In this document: positions 22,454 through 33,657 of the stretch, one piece after another
Layout: every line of letters starts with the position of its first letter
Numbering within the stretch: the stretch's first letter is position 1
Assembly: GCA_019925105.1 (NCBI GenBank)
Contig: JAHGAU010000049.1
Location: 21,026 to 85,025 of the forward strand
Origin: Niebla homalea
Taxonomy: Eukaryota > Ascomycota > Lecanoromycetes > Lecanorales > Ramalinaceae
Reading direction: 5' to 3'
Length of the DNA: 64,000 bases
Made by a program: the position numbers and the translations under genes
Notes under the pieces: generated by a model
What the model saw: the letters and a program-made list of their open reading frames with translations, nothing else
What the model was told of the DNA's origin: nothing
Databases searched by the model: none

Positions 22454-23006
22454 GCTAAACTACTTAGGAAATGGTTTGTGTGGGTTTAACTATCAAACTC
22501 CGGAAACGGCCTAAAGCTCTTGCTACCAAGCAGTAGTTGAAAAACTATATGTGGATGAACTAATTATTCATGTAAGGTAAAAAGCGAAGAGATTAGTGAA
22601 AACTAAATGGCTTATCGCGGATCTAAATCATACGTTTTGGACTTAATCTTAAAAATGTATGTAAAAGAGCAACGAGTAGACGGTAGTTAACTTTATTCTG
22701 TCAAGAGTGGCCGACCCTTGTTTTCTATGCAAGTCCCAGCCTATCATTACAAGTATAAATGTTTAAGATGTACTCTAATGGGTTTCTAAAGAAATTATCA
22801 AGTTAAAATCCTATCTAAACAAATATAATAATACGTTAAATATAGTACTGTTTCATACCTGCAAGTCATATGTTCATATAGCCGGAGCTTAATGAACGGG
22901 AACAGAACATAAATATAGACAAAATATAATTCAAGTGCAATTCGTATATATTTGCAAGATAAATTTAAACGCCGGAACCCCCGAGGGTTCCGCGGCGATA
23001 GCTGTG
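22454..23006 (+). other. group I intron in rns (IA-like)
   Basis: This 553-nt intron follows catggcct; joining it to aaatattgtgggctatag restores the spacing of the 16S region near position 1210. The core is atcaaactccggaaacgg (about 22492), atcgcggatctaaatca (about 22614), gcaacgagtagacgg (about 22669) and aaggtgtactctaatggg (about 22767, read as aagatgtactctaatggg). It is closely similar to nad5 intron 1 through aaaatcct.tctaaaca and beyond. No protein is encoded. Confidence 0.82.
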
Positions 23007-23365
23007 AAATATTGTGGGCTATAGACGTGCCACATATGCCTAGACAAAAGGATGTGAAATTGTGAAATTAAACTAATCCCCAAACGTGGATAAAATGCTA
23101 ATGAATCGTAGTCTGTAACTCGACTACGTGAAAAAGGAATTACTAGTAATCGTGTGTAAGTACAACACGGTGAATTTAATCTCAGATAGGTACTAACTAC
23201 TCGTCAGGCGACGAAAGAAGTATGTGCAATAAGTTTGGCAAGTGCTTATTTATAATCCGGGCGATTGGGCTTGGAAACTTAGGTATGTTGTTTTCGTATG
23301 CGTGACTTTGATTGTTGTTAAGTCGAAATACGGTTCGTGTAGTGGAAATTGCACGGGATACATAA

Positions 23366-24985
23366 ATATTAAAAATAACCCAGTGGCAAGGCAAATCCCT
23401 GTATTCCTACGGGTCCTAAACAATATGTATATATTCGTTTTAACGCCCCGGGCGACAGGTGGAACTCTGATGTTTCTTAGTTTCTTAATAGTTGCTTTGT
23501 CACAAACCCAGTACATCTTTAGGGCAAGTTAAATGCTAAGAATTAATACAACAAATAATAACGGATAGCGCCTACCTTCAGCGTAGCTGATGAAATGAAC
23601 AAAATAATTGGTACCCGCCGCGGGTAAAAGGGGCCAAATGAACTAGCTAATTTGCTAAGCCTCGGTATAAAGGTGCAATCCGTATAGTTTTCGGCTACAA
23701 AGTGGTCTTGTCTCCTACACAGGAAAGCGGTGGCTATCACTTAGGATGTACATCGGACCATAAAGGAAACTAATATAGGTAAAAGGGGCGTGTTTGTTAA
23801 CCTTTCGGCGCGGCGCCGATTCAGATAATACATTACCTATCTATACAAGAGTATCTATGAAGGTTTATACAAGTTTAGATAATAAAGTAACGCATACCCC
23901 TTGGTAATAACCGTAAATAATCGGTTAGCATTTATATCGGTAAAGCTACCATTTTAACTATACCCGCGGTACCCTCGGAGGGTATAGAAATACTAAAGAG
24001 CACCCGGAACCCCCCTACCCTCCGAGGGTGGAGGGGTCGGCGGGTGAGCATTGCTAAAATATTCATACTCTTACTATTACTTCTACCTAAATATACGTAT
24101 ATTACTTGAGCATAAGCACAATGTTATAAAGAGAGGACCGGAGAAAAGGCTATTACCTAGACCTAATGAAACTCGTTACATTCTTTGCCTTATTGCAGAT
24201 TCCATGTATAACCAGTACCTAAACTAGCTTCAACTAAAACGGGCCAATTTGACTTAGTTACAGACTTAACCAATGGATGTCGGGCGGTCGGAGGGGCGAC
24301 AAGACAACTACTACTATCAGCTATTAATGCAAGTCTATAGCGATGAATTAAGGATAAAAGCTAACAACTCCAAAGGTTATCTATTAGTTTCCGGAACCGG
24401 CGGCAAGTACCTTATTTTCAATTAGCACCCGCAACCCTCGGAGGGTTCCGCGGGTGATGTGGGACACAAGTCATATGTTATCTTTCTAAAAAAGAAGAAA
24501 TGCTGGTCGCCGCCGCGGCGGTATATTAATCATCTATTACTTAGATTTCCTCTTAGTTGCATATGTTAAAGGCAATAATGATAAACATAACCCTCGGAGG
24601 GTTGCGGGTAGTGGTTCATTCCTTATATTTACTTGACATGTCTGTATTTAAAAACACATACAATAGGTATAGCTAAACTTGTAGTAGTAATGGTACATTT
24701 TACTTTATATATACTTCTATTACAAACGTTGGAATGCTTAACAATTAAGAGGCGGATAGCGCTTTAATTTGATTATTATATGTTATGTTGACACAGCCCC
24801 GAGGCTAGGCAAATCCGCTTGTTTTATTTATTATTTACACATAGTACCACGGCAACTCGTATAAGAAGGCTATTAGACTTAGAAAAAGTTATATAAGTAA
24901 AGAGCTTTGATATTTAACCGCCGCAGATCCCGCGGCGACTTTATGTTTTAGTTGGCAATCTACGCTTTAAACTAGGAAATACATA
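23366..24985 (+). other. non-coding spacer, rns to trnY
   Basis: No gene is found in 1.6 kb. GC elements occur near 23614-23626, 23807-23817, 23964-23990, 24003-24047 (double hairpin), 24424-24456, 24509-24523, 24590-24608 and 24918-24938. Confidence 0.75.
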
Positions 24986-25070
24986 AGGAAACTTCCATAA
25001 TTGGCAATATGGGTTGAGCTGTAAACTCAGTAGTGTAACGCTTCTAAGAGTTCGAATCTCTTGTTTCCTA
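24986..25070 (+). tRNA. trnY(gua): tRNA-Tyr (GUA)
   Basis: The acceptor pair is AGGAAAC/GTTTCCT. The anticodon loop CTGTAAA gives GUA. A long variable arm marks it as class II, and the T arm is AGAG-TTCGAAT-CTCT. Confidence 0.93.
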
Positions 25071-25154
25071 TCCTACGTAAAGCTCTTATAATATGAACAC
25101 ATAGCCTTATCCATTAATAAATGTAGCTAAAGCAAGGGATATCCCTTAATGTTA

Positions 25155-25225
25155 AAGAATATAGTTTAACGGTAAAACAGAAAGCTTCAAACTTTAAATT
25201 CTTAGTTCAAATCTGAGTATTCTTG
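25155..25225 (+). tRNA. trnW(uca): tRNA-Trp (UCA)
   Basis: The acceptor pair is AAGAATA/TATTCTT. The loop CTTCAAA gives anticodon UCA, able to read both UGA and UGG. This is direct support for UGA as tryptophan in this genome. Confidence 0.94.
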
Positions 25226-25280
25226 CTTATCAAATGTTATTACTTAGTGGTCGCCGCGACCACTACAAATGTGGCCCATC

Positions 25281-25351
25281 GCCTTTATAGCTCAATGGTA
25301 GAGCCGTATACTGTTAATATACTGATAAGTGTTCAATTCACTTTAAGGGCT
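25281..25351 (+). tRNA. trnN(guu): tRNA-Asn (GUU)
   Basis: The acceptor pair is GCCTTTA/TAAGGGC. The anticodon stem is GTATA/TATAC with loop CTGTTAA, giving GUU. Confidence 0.94.
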
Positions 25352-25584
25352 TAGCCCCTTGTTTACGTAACGCTAGCATCTTGTATAAAAACCTTCGCAA
25401 TAACCTTGCTTTTCTATAATGTTACTTTGTTCTACATACCACCATATAACTCTCCACAATGTACTTATATATATATATATTTATATTATCCTAAAAATCC
25501 GGCCCATATCGCCTTTAATTAATAATCTTATCTGTAGACTTTAATAAGTAATCAGACAAAGTACTTTCCTTATGTTTAACATAT

Positions 25585-26265
25585 ATGTATTTATTACTAT
25601 CTTACAACGAAACTTTTACTAATGGTTATGCAGCGGAAGCCTTAACAATTGTTGACATTATTTGTATTTTATCCTCTATATCTGTTATAACAAGTAAAAA
25701 CCCTATAGTTTCTGTTTTATTTCTAATAGCGTTATTTATGGGAATAGCAAGTCATTTGTTGATATCTGGTATAAGCTTTATTGGTATATCTTATCTACTA
25801 GTCTATGTTGGAGCAGTATCAATTTTGTTCTTGTTTATACTTATGTTAATAAATATAAGAGTTTCTGAGTTACTAAGTGATACTGGTAATACAATACCGT
25901 TAGTTTTGATTATAGCTCTAGCATTTAATTATCCTCTCTATTATATATTTCCATTTCATGGCGCAAATGCAAGGTTTTACAATGTTACAAGTGATAGCCG
26001 CGGCGGCTATAATAGTTTAAACCAATCTTATCTTAACACAAATAAGGCTCAAACCTTAGATTCTTACAGTGCCACCGTAGCAACGGATAAATTATGATTT
26101 GCAAACTTTAAAGTCTGAGACGGTAATTTAGCTGAGGCTTCGCACATAAGTAGTATAGGCCACATTATGTATACAAACTATTCGATTTGGTTAATACTAA
26201 CATCCATTATATTACTATTAGCTATGGTTGGGTGTATAGTTATAACCATGAAACACCCGGAATAG
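25585..26265 (+). CDS. nad6: NADH dehydrogenase subunit 6
   Basis: ND6 is a membrane subunit of complex I. The frame runs ATG 25585 to TAG 26263, 226 residues. The conserved core is SISVITSKNPIVSVLFLIALF (residues about 32-52), then GISYLLVYVGAVSILFLFILMLI, the most conserved ND6 segment. The middle part is divergent and carries a GC palindrome (25995-26009) read as SRGG near residue 137, in a variable loop. The C-terminus ends in a hydrophobic helix (LILTSIILLLAMVGCIVI) and KHPE. UGA is Trp in KLWFANFKVWDG. tRNA genes lie on both sides. Confidence 0.94.
25995..26009 (+). repeat. in-frame GC palindrome in nad6
   Basis: The hairpin TAGCCGC-G-GCGGCTA sits in the variable loop of nad6 and keeps the frame open. 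Its outer arms are complementary, as in the non-coding copies. Confidence 0.85.
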
Positions 26266-26354
26266 ACTTATAAACAACAAAACAAATTAGCACGAGATCT
26301 AGCTCATCAGTAACATGCACCATTGCAAGTAGAAAGCTTAGATTAATAATAAAA

Positions 26355-26427
26355 GAGACTTTAGTTTAACTGGGAAAATATGTGACTTTTAATCATCATT
26401 ATGTGGGTTCAAATCCCACAGGTCTTA
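26355..26427 (+). tRNA. trnK(uuu): tRNA-Lys (UUU)
   Basis: The acceptor pair is GAGACTT/AGGTCTT, with G-U pairs. The loop CTTTTAA gives UUU, and the T arm is GTGGG-TTCAAAT-CCCAC. Confidence 0.9.
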
Positions 26428-26554
26428 CTTAGTTATAGCGGTCTTGTTTTCAACATAGCGACCTAACATTATATATAGCTTTTATTTCTTAAGAAAGAGG
26501 CGGCTAGTCCCTACATTATATAAAAGTAAGTAAGTAAATCTCTAAACGAAGACA

Positions 26555-26625
26555 ACGGCCATATGTTAATGGTAGACAGATCGTCTTCCAAACGAAGTGT
26601 GTTGGTTCAAGTCCAACTGGCCGTA
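26555..26625 (+). tRNA. trnG(ucc): tRNA-Gly (UCC)
   Basis: The acceptor pair is ACGGCCA/TGGCCGT. The loop CTTCCAA gives UCC, and the T arm is GTTGG-TTCAAGT-CCAAC. Confidence 0.93.
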
Positions 26626-26638
26626 TTAACAGCTTACA

Positions 26639-26711
26639 GAGTTAGTAACTTAATTGGTAAAGGATTTTCTTGTCGAGAAAATAGATGCCGGATCGTTGCC
26701 GGTCTAACTCG
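26639..26711 (+). tRNA. trnD(guc): tRNA-Asp (GUC)
   Basis: The acceptor pair is GAGTTAG/CTAACTC. The stem TTTTC/GAAAA closes loop TTGTCGA, giving GUC. The T loop ATCGTTG lacks the normal TTC start. Confidence 0.88.
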
Positions 26712-26721
26712 CTTGTTTTAA

Positions 26722-26801
26722 GGAAAAGTAGCCATTGGTAGGGCAAGATATTTGCTAAATATTGTGTATTGCACTTGGATGTTCAAATCATCTCTTTTCC
26801 G
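26722..26801 (+). tRNA. trnS(gcu): tRNA-Ser (GCU)
   Basis: The acceptor pair is GGAAAAG/CTTTTCC. The loop TTGCTAA gives GCU, and an extended variable arm is present as expected for serine. Confidence 0.9.
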
Positions 26802-27060
26802 TCTCGTCACTAGTACATAAGCTTTAAATCTGTTTCGCCGTGGCACTTTGCGGCGGTTAAATCATCGTGTTGCCCTTATATAAGGTATTTACTATAGCCG
26901 ACCGTATATCTAAGACTAAGACCAGCAATCACTAACAAACACTGAGGTCTACAGTCACTAATAAACACAAGAGGTAATCAGCTCTTTACTAATTAAAAAG
27001 AAAGCAACCCGCTTTGTTGGAAACATAGGGTACGGTAAGTAGAAAGTAGAAAATGCTTAA

Positions 27061-27132
27061 GGTTCCTTAACTTAATCGGTAAAGTATGCTTTTGATAAGA
27101 GTAGGTTTGGCGTTCAAATCGCTGAGGAATCA
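27061..27132 (+). tRNA. trnI(gau): tRNA-Ile (GAU)
   Basis: The acceptor pair is GGTTCCT/AGGAATC. The loop TTGATAA gives GAU. Confidence 0.92.
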
Positions 27133-27144
27133 GCATATTAGACT

Positions 27145-27230
27145 AGAGAATTGACTGAGTGGTTTAAGGTGATAAGCTTGAAACTTATTTGATCAAGTAG
27201 ATCACGCCCGTTCGAATCGGGTATTCTCTG
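27145..27230 (+). tRNA. trnS(uga): tRNA-Ser (UGA)
   Basis: The acceptor pair is AGAGAAT/ATTCTCT. The stem ATAAG/CTTAT closes loop CTTGAAA, giving UGA. The long variable arm and T arm CCCG-TTCGAAT-CGGG are clear. Confidence 0.95.
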
Positions 27231-27302
27231 ATTTATATTTTTACATTTAATTGAACACCGGAACCCCCCTACCCTCCGAGGGTGGAGGGGTACGGCGGTG
27301 TA

Positions 27303-27375
27303 CGGGTTAGGGCCGGATTGGTGAGGCGTCTCATTTGGGTTGAGAAATATTTCTGTTCAAGTCAGAATAGCCCGA
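27303..27375 (+). tRNA. trnP(ugg): tRNA-Pro (UGG)
   Basis: The acceptor pair is CGGGTTA/TAGCCCG. The stem TCTCA/TGAGA closes loop TTTGGGT, giving UGG. Its 5' end abuts a GC double-hairpin element (about 27255-27300). Confidence 0.9.
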
Positions 27376-28199
27376 TTCATTAGGTTACAACTTAGTGTAA
27401 TGTGTATATAATATGGATAGTATTATTTTGTTGTGCTAGCCGTAATATTGGTTAAGTATAACATACAAGTATACAAAGAAATTTTTATGAAGTCATAGCT
27501 ATATGTTAATGAGAGGCAATGTGCAAGTTTGTATATAACTGCTAATATATTATGTGGTCCGTTGCGTTTGTTTTTCTTTAACAGAAGATAAGGGTGGTTG
27601 AGCCGAAAGATTAATAATATTTAGTAAGAAGTACACTAACGTTTCGCCAGTCTAAATAATGCCAGCTTTTTAATAGATTAGCGGAATATATTCTTATATT
27701 TAGTTTATAACTCAAGCAGTAAACTGATGTTTTTTAAACGAAGTGAACGGAAATATCTAACTAGCTTCAGGAACAAAAATCAAAAGAGATTCTTAGAGTA
27801 ATGTGAATGAAAAAAGATAGGTCTACAAGTAGAATGAATATAAATTTGTTTGAAACAAAGGGGAACCTTCCTCTAAGACTTCAATATAACATATAAGCGA
27901 TAGAAATAGTACCGTGAGGGAAATGATAGCAGTAGAAGTTTTATAAGCAGCTTAAAGGACTCTATAATTAGAGAATCAACGCGTACCTTTTGCATAATGG
28001 GTCAGCAAGTTATTATTTGATGCGAGCAGACATGCGCAGACAAGCCAATTAATAGAATAGGACTTAGTATCAAGTAATAGACCCGAAGCCACGTGATCTT
28101 ACTATGACCAGGATTGAAGTCCGAACGGGTTAATGTTGCATAATTATCCGATGAGTTGTGGTAAGTTAGTGAAAGACAATTCTGACGTGGATAGCTGGT

Positions 28200-28954
28200 C
28201 AAAGATAGCTTAAGCACTTATCGGAGATTTCCGCACATATTCCAGCGGGAAAGGCCAGTTTGTAGAAGTGAACCTTCTGCTATAAACCATCAAATTGACG
28301 GGAAAGCCCTTAAGATATTTCAACCAAGTGATTGTGGTAACACAGATTATGGCACAGTTAACAACTCGTGGTAAGGTAAAATGGTAATATATTGGCGTAA
28401 GCCAAATGGGTAATCCGCAGCTAAAGTACCATTATCTACATTAAGTTCTAGCCTTAGATTTCGTAAGTATTAATGTATTATTGGTATCCTGTTCATCGAC
28501 TAGATGTTGGTTGGCGAAAGCTTAAGGTATAGTCAAGCCTCACGCGAAAGGGTGCAGGACAGCATAGTTTGAGTTAAATCATGGTGTTTCACTTACAAAA
28601 ATAGTTATCCCCGCCGGATCTGCGGCGATTATATAAAAAAATAAAATCATAAGCTAAAACTAGCTTAATCGGAAAATAGGAAAGGCTAATAGTATATATA
28701 AGTCAAATGGGAAAACTTGAGTTTACACCACCACCCCCCACCCTCGGAGGGTAGGGGTGGAATAATAAATAAAGAGGCCTGTAGTCCTTACACTACAGAT
28801 TTTACTTCATCTCTACCATGATTGGTCTGTATGTATATAAACTCAACACTAAGCTAGTCCTAAATGGATGATTTAAGGATGCCGCCGCGGCAGTTAATCA
28901 TTTAAGGAGAAGGACCTCAGCTTTGCCTAAAAGATGGCTAAAGAGGTAGATTTG
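28200..28954 (+). other. group I intron 1 in rnl
   Basis: The exons join as gatagctggt|tttctgcgaaacc. The upstream exon ends in T and the intron ends in G. P1 can form between GCTGGT and the internal guide GGCCAGT (about 28250). The core elements are caaattgacgggaaagcc (about 28290), ggtaatccgcagcta (about 28410), catcgactagatg (about 28494) and aaggtatagtcaag (about 28523). No protein is encoded. GC elements lie at 28730-28759 and 28878-28892. Confidence 0.87.
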
Positions 28955-29192
28955 TTTCTGCGAAACCTATATAAGTAGGTAATTTAAATAAAATAATGGA
29001 AGGTACAGAATTGTGATCGCATGCGACTTGTGTTATGTATTAGTTAGGTAATGCTAAAATAAATATGTAATGCTTAAGGAATACGTAATGTTTTTTGCGG
29101 AAATTGGGGGGTCGTGAAGACTCTATCAGTGTGTATTTGTTCTCGGAAGGTCTTATATTTATATTGAATAATCGGACATTGAACGATAAGGT

Positions 29193-29855
29193 AGTTGCAG
29201 CCTAACAGTAGAAGTAAACCTTCTGCTAGTTTTTATAATCTATTAACGCTAATCTAAAGGATGGGCCCGGATCAGCATGTAAAATCGTTTAGCCGAATAA
29301 CAAGCGCGTCCTGCTTAATAAGTAGATAGCCTATAAGTTACAAAAGCAAAACCTTCAAATTGACGGGAAAGCCCTTAAGATATTTCAACCAAACGAATAT
29401 GGTAATGTAATTCGTGGCACAGTTAAGAGCTAGTGGTAAGGTAAAATCGAAATATATATAATTAATGGGTAATCCGCAGCCAAGCACTTTCAGCTTAATA
29501 AAGAGTGTGCAGTTCATCGACTAAATGTAGGTTGGTATCATAGGATTAGACCTTGGTATTTAAGTTATAGTCAAGCCCCATCTGAAAAGATGCAACGGCA
29601 ATAGAGTAATCAAGTTCATTTCGTCACCGGAACCCCCAAGGGTACCGCGGTGGTTGGTTTTAGCTAAGGTTTATACAAGCCAAGGACTAATAGCCGGTTT
29701 TATGTAAATAATGCTTGTTGTCTAAATGGATAGGCTAGAACTATTTAGGGAGAAGTTTATTAAATGTGTAGGCGCGGCGCCTACTATAGTACTTGCATAG
29801 TTGAGGGGGGGGGGGTATAACAAGAGGCTATCCTAATTTATCAAGTCAAATGCGC
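29193..29855 (+). other. group I intron 2 in rnl (ends approximate)
   Basis: The core is caaattgacgggaaagcccttaag (about 29357), gggtaatccgcagccaag (about 29467), catcgactaaatg (about 29514) and taagttatagtcaagcccc (about 29560), nearly the same as rnl intron 1 and nad1 intron 1. A run of 12 G at about 29804-29815 and GC elements at about 29625-29652 and 29771-29781 lie inside. Splice sites were placed from the flanking rRNA and are uncertain by tens of bases. Confidence 0.75.
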
Positions 29856-30989
29856 CCGTTAAACAAAGTAATAAACTCTGTGAATGTCTAAAGGGAAACA
29901 GCCCAGAACAAGAGTTAATAAGGTTCCAAAATTATTGCTAAGTGAAAATAAGGTAGTGTATGTCCTAAACACTCAGGAAATAGGCTTAGAAGCGGTCATT
30001 TTTTGAAGAACTAGTAACATAGCACTGATTTATTTACCCCCGCTTGTTGCGTCAACAAGGGGATGGATAGAAGCACCGAAAATTTAGCGGATCTAAGCGA
30101 TATACCTACACCTTGTCTATATATATATATTTTTTTTTTAAGTGTATATATGGGGTAGCAGAACATTGGGTAACTAACTTGTTATCTTTTCAAGATACTT
30201 AGTGAAAGATCAATGCCACCGAACCACTGAAACCTTAAGATAGCTTTAGGAAATGGTTTTGTGATTAAAAAGATTGAAGCTTAAAGAATCCCAAGTGATA
30301 ATGCTGACATGAGTAACGATAAAGGAAAAAGACAATTTGTTGTATTCCTTCGCCTTAAGCTTATGGTATTTATTAAAGTCACGGCCTCTAAGATTGTAGT
30401 ACTTTACTATGTATATGTTATGTATTACATAAGCCTAAATCAACGGCAAATCCATGTTGTTTTGCTATATTTTTAAGGGAAGGCTATACATATATTTATC
30501 AAAAGATATAAGTAGAACGATGAGGAAATCTAAACTAAACAGGAAATAACATATATTACATTAGTGAATTATGTACTGGAAAACTGTGGTGAAAACTTAA
30601 TGTTTATTCAAATATTATTTATAACCGTACCTAAATACTAACACAAGTAAGCAAGTAGAGAATACGAAGGCGTTCGAGCCAATAATCATTAAGGAACTCA
30701 GCAAATTGACTCACGTAACTTCGGGATAAGGTGGGCCATCCAGCCTCATTAATATAAGGTAATGGAGAGGAGGCACGGAATAGTGTTGTACGACTGTTTA
30801 ATTAAAACAAAGCACGCTGCAAAGAAGCAAGTTCAAAGTATAGAGTGTGATGTCTGCCCAATGTCGGCTGGTTATCGGATTTTCTTAGTCAAAAGCCTAG
30901 GTTTTGAAGGAACCCCCGTTCAATGGCGGCCTTACAGATGAGGGTCCTAAGGTAGCGGAATACCCTGGCCGTTAAATGCGGTCTTGCAT

Positions 30990-31755
30990 ATCATCCATAT
31001 AATTATTTATAATAGAAAGCAAAGGGGCTAAGCCGGTTTGTGTTACTAGTAACTTGTAGAGAATGTGCTTATAACTAATATGAACTTATAAGTCAAAAAG
31101 GCTATGTTAGACGTATACAAATTAAAAATGATTGCTACTTTACATGTTAGATTAACAAGTATCTGTAAAGGTTAAGCTTTGCTATGATTGGCCGCCGCGG
31201 CCAGTGTAATTTATCTAAATCCTTATCACCCCTTTATCTACCCGCACGGGTGGAACCAGGAGGCAAGTATAGATTTGTAAATAGCCATATGCCCTTAACG
31301 GCTACGCAGGTTTCGTGTAAATAACAAGCTAGGCGCCGCGCCTGCTATGTGAGAACAAGAATTTATAAGTAAAAGATGGAGCATTATAATTAGGAAATAT
31401 AATGTTTCGTGCAAAATTAAAGAAGCAAACTCCGGAGAAACCCTAAAACTTTCTTAACTAAGTTATAAGTCAAAAGCTTATATTTAACTTAACTAATCAT
31501 TAAGGTATAGTAACATTAATAAAGATATATGAAAATATAATGGGTAATCGCGGATCTAAGTCACAAACGCCGCCGCGGCGTTTGTGTAAAAGAGCAACGA
31601 GCGGATGCTACTTGGTATGTTGATAATATTAACTATTTAAGGTGCGCTCTAATCACCATGAGAATGGCTCTTAGGAAAAAAGAAATAACCTAAGATTAAA
31701 GTTAGTATAATAAACCTAGCCTAAAGTAAGTGCTATACGGCGAATATTATACAAG
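30990..31755 (+). other. group I intron 3 in rnl (IA-like)
   Basis: The exons join as gcat|gaatgatgtaacg, after the conserved taaggtagcg segment of domain IV. The core is aaactccggagaaaccc (about 31427), aatcgcggatctaagtcac (about 31546), gcaacgagcggatg (about 31592) and aaggtgcgctctaatc (about 31639). It belongs with the rns group I intron and nad5 intron 1. No protein is encoded. Confidence 0.85.
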
Positions 31756-31847
31756 GAATGATGTAACGATACAACAGCTGTCTCAATGATTAACTCGGTG
31801 AAATTGGAATAACTGTGCAGATACAGCTTACCTCTAGATAGACGAGA

Positions 31848-32890
31848 GTGCGACTAGTAAGGCTATATAATAATGTGGTGCAATCCCATCAGATAACCCA
31901 TTGTCTGAGCTCATGCGGTATGCATTAGAAGTAATTCTTTTGTGTAAAGCCCGTTAAATGATAGTATATGACTATCCTACCAGAAATTAGATTTAATTAT
32001 TTGGCAGGTGAGCTGAGATTACTAAGGATAAACCGTTGAATTCACGTTAGAAGCGTATTAGAGGGTATAGTTTAAGTAAATAACGAGAAACAAGAAGAAA
32101 GTACTTATATTATACAGACGATTGTATGAACAAGTTTTCGTTTGTTTATTAATGGGTCTTATGTCGTCATACGTATAGTGGAATCCTAAGGTAATTGTAA
32201 AAAGTGTTATATATGTAAACTAGGTAAGCCCAATGATGCCCTTAGAAGAAGGAAGTTTAACTGTAAAGTTAGATATACATTAGTGGGTAAAGGATGTTCT
32301 AGTAAGCGAAAGTCATAGGATTAAACTTATGAATAGGTAAATTACTAATTCGAAAGAATGCAGACTTAGAACTGGTGTTTTATAATCGTCCCCTTGTTGA
32401 CGCAACAAGCGGGGGTGGAATTGTTGGAGCTTTTGGCTTGTTTTGTATTCACACATCCCTACTCTGGTCATATCCCTACTATTGTGGTAGCAAGGTTGAA
32501 AGTTTATAATCTCTGGTGCGATGTGCTTGTTTTTTGTTAGCCGGCTATCCTGGCTCTTTCCGCTTCTTCTACCGGCTTGCTTTATACATGTTAACGGTCG
32601 CCGCGACCCTTCATAATAATTCATGCAAGTTCCACTTAGTTGGAGACAAAGTAAGCAAAGAACAAAAGAAAAATAAAAAATAAATGTACGTTCTGCACTA
32701 TGAATTGTTTAATACCAGAGCCGACACCCTCGGGACTTTGAGGGCAGGGTGACAACAAACAAATACAAGTCCTATACCTTTATTAAAGCAAAGACAAAAC
32801 TCGGCATAAAGTGCTTGAGCCGTATGCGATGAAAGTTGCACGTACGGTTCTTAGGGGGGGAAATATTAGTAATAATGCGACCTATCCCAC
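31848..32890 (+). other. group II intron in rnl (near position 2059), no ORF
   Basis: The intron starts GTGCG after agacgaga and ends near AC before agaccctatgcagctttactg. Domain V is at about 32815-32852 (gagccgtatgcgatg ... cgtacggttc). The 3' boundary is uncertain by one base: alignment to 23S prefers C32891, the group II rule prefers C32890. The site is in the peptidyl-transferase ring beside the macrolide-binding adenosines. No protein is encoded. Confidence 0.85.
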
Positions 32891-33639
32891 CAGACCCTAT
32901 GCAGCTTTACTGTTGCTAGTTATTGTATATGATATAATAAGTTTTAGTGTATAAGGTAATAGGCTATGTATAATTGAAACACCTTTACTTTATTTGTCAT
33001 ATAATACAAATTGTACCAAACAAAATACCCAAGTACAAATCTAATACTTTCAGCCAGGCTGGGGTGTTATATCTTATTTGCTATAATGTTAAAAACATTA
33101 ACGTTTGACTACAAAAACCGAAAGGAACAATTGCTAGGTGGCAGTTTATGCGGGGCACAGATCCCTTAAAAAGTACCAGGGAGTAACCTAATCGATCTTT
33201 GTAAAATTGCAAGTTGCAATCGAATATAATTCTTTATAACCGGCTCAGCACTTAACGGATTGGGCTTATGTTTTACAAGGGTTATGTTTGATATTGTTTA
33301 GTTTGAATTTGGCACTATTCTAATGCTTTTATTAAGCGTTTTACTGCTAATTCGTCCACACATCCATTTAAGTTGGAAATTATTTATATTTAGTAAGTAG
33401 GATCTTATCAATCCGTAGGATTGGTGTATGTAATGTATTGTTGTTTTGATACATTTTGTTGTTTATAAGTCAAACCCTATCGTTAGGGGAAATTATTAAA
33501 TGATATTTATTATACTTATCAAGTTTAACGGCTTAAACCTGCTTTACTGTTTGAGTTACATCTCTTTCAGTCGCGTAAGCGGGGCATAGGATCACAAAAT
33601 GCACAAAGGAAAGGTTTTGGATTATTGAAAAAGTTACGC

Positions 33640-33657
33640 TAGGGATAACAGGGTAAT
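33640..33657 (+). other. intronless omega site in rnl
   Basis: The 18-base string tagggataacagggtaat is exactly the recognition sequence of the yeast intron endonuclease I-SceI. It is unoccupied here, so the classical omega intron is absent. Confidence 0.9.

Larger units (their letters stand above)
18381..23365 (+). rRNA. rns: small-subunit ribosomal RNA (with three introns)
   Basis: The 5' end matches the start of 16S rRNA (caaattgagtttgatgatggctc). The 530 loop is gtgccagcagtcgcggtaatac at about 18871, the 790 loop tagataccctagtagtc at 21097, and ggtttaattcg-like sequence at 22242. The 1400/1492 region runs from about 23140, and helix 45 (gtagtggaaattgcacgggat) is near 23339-23359, which sets the 3' end. 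Exons join cleanly at three places: after E. coli position 788 (intron 19138-21096), after 952 (21257-22241) and near 1210 (22454-23006). Without introns the RNA is about 1.5 kb. Short open frames across the 3' end are shadows. Confidence 0.95.

Noticed and set aside
23242..23532. Open frame overlapping the 3' end of rns
   Set aside because: Its first half is the conserved 3' domain of the small rRNA including helix 45; it is a shadow.
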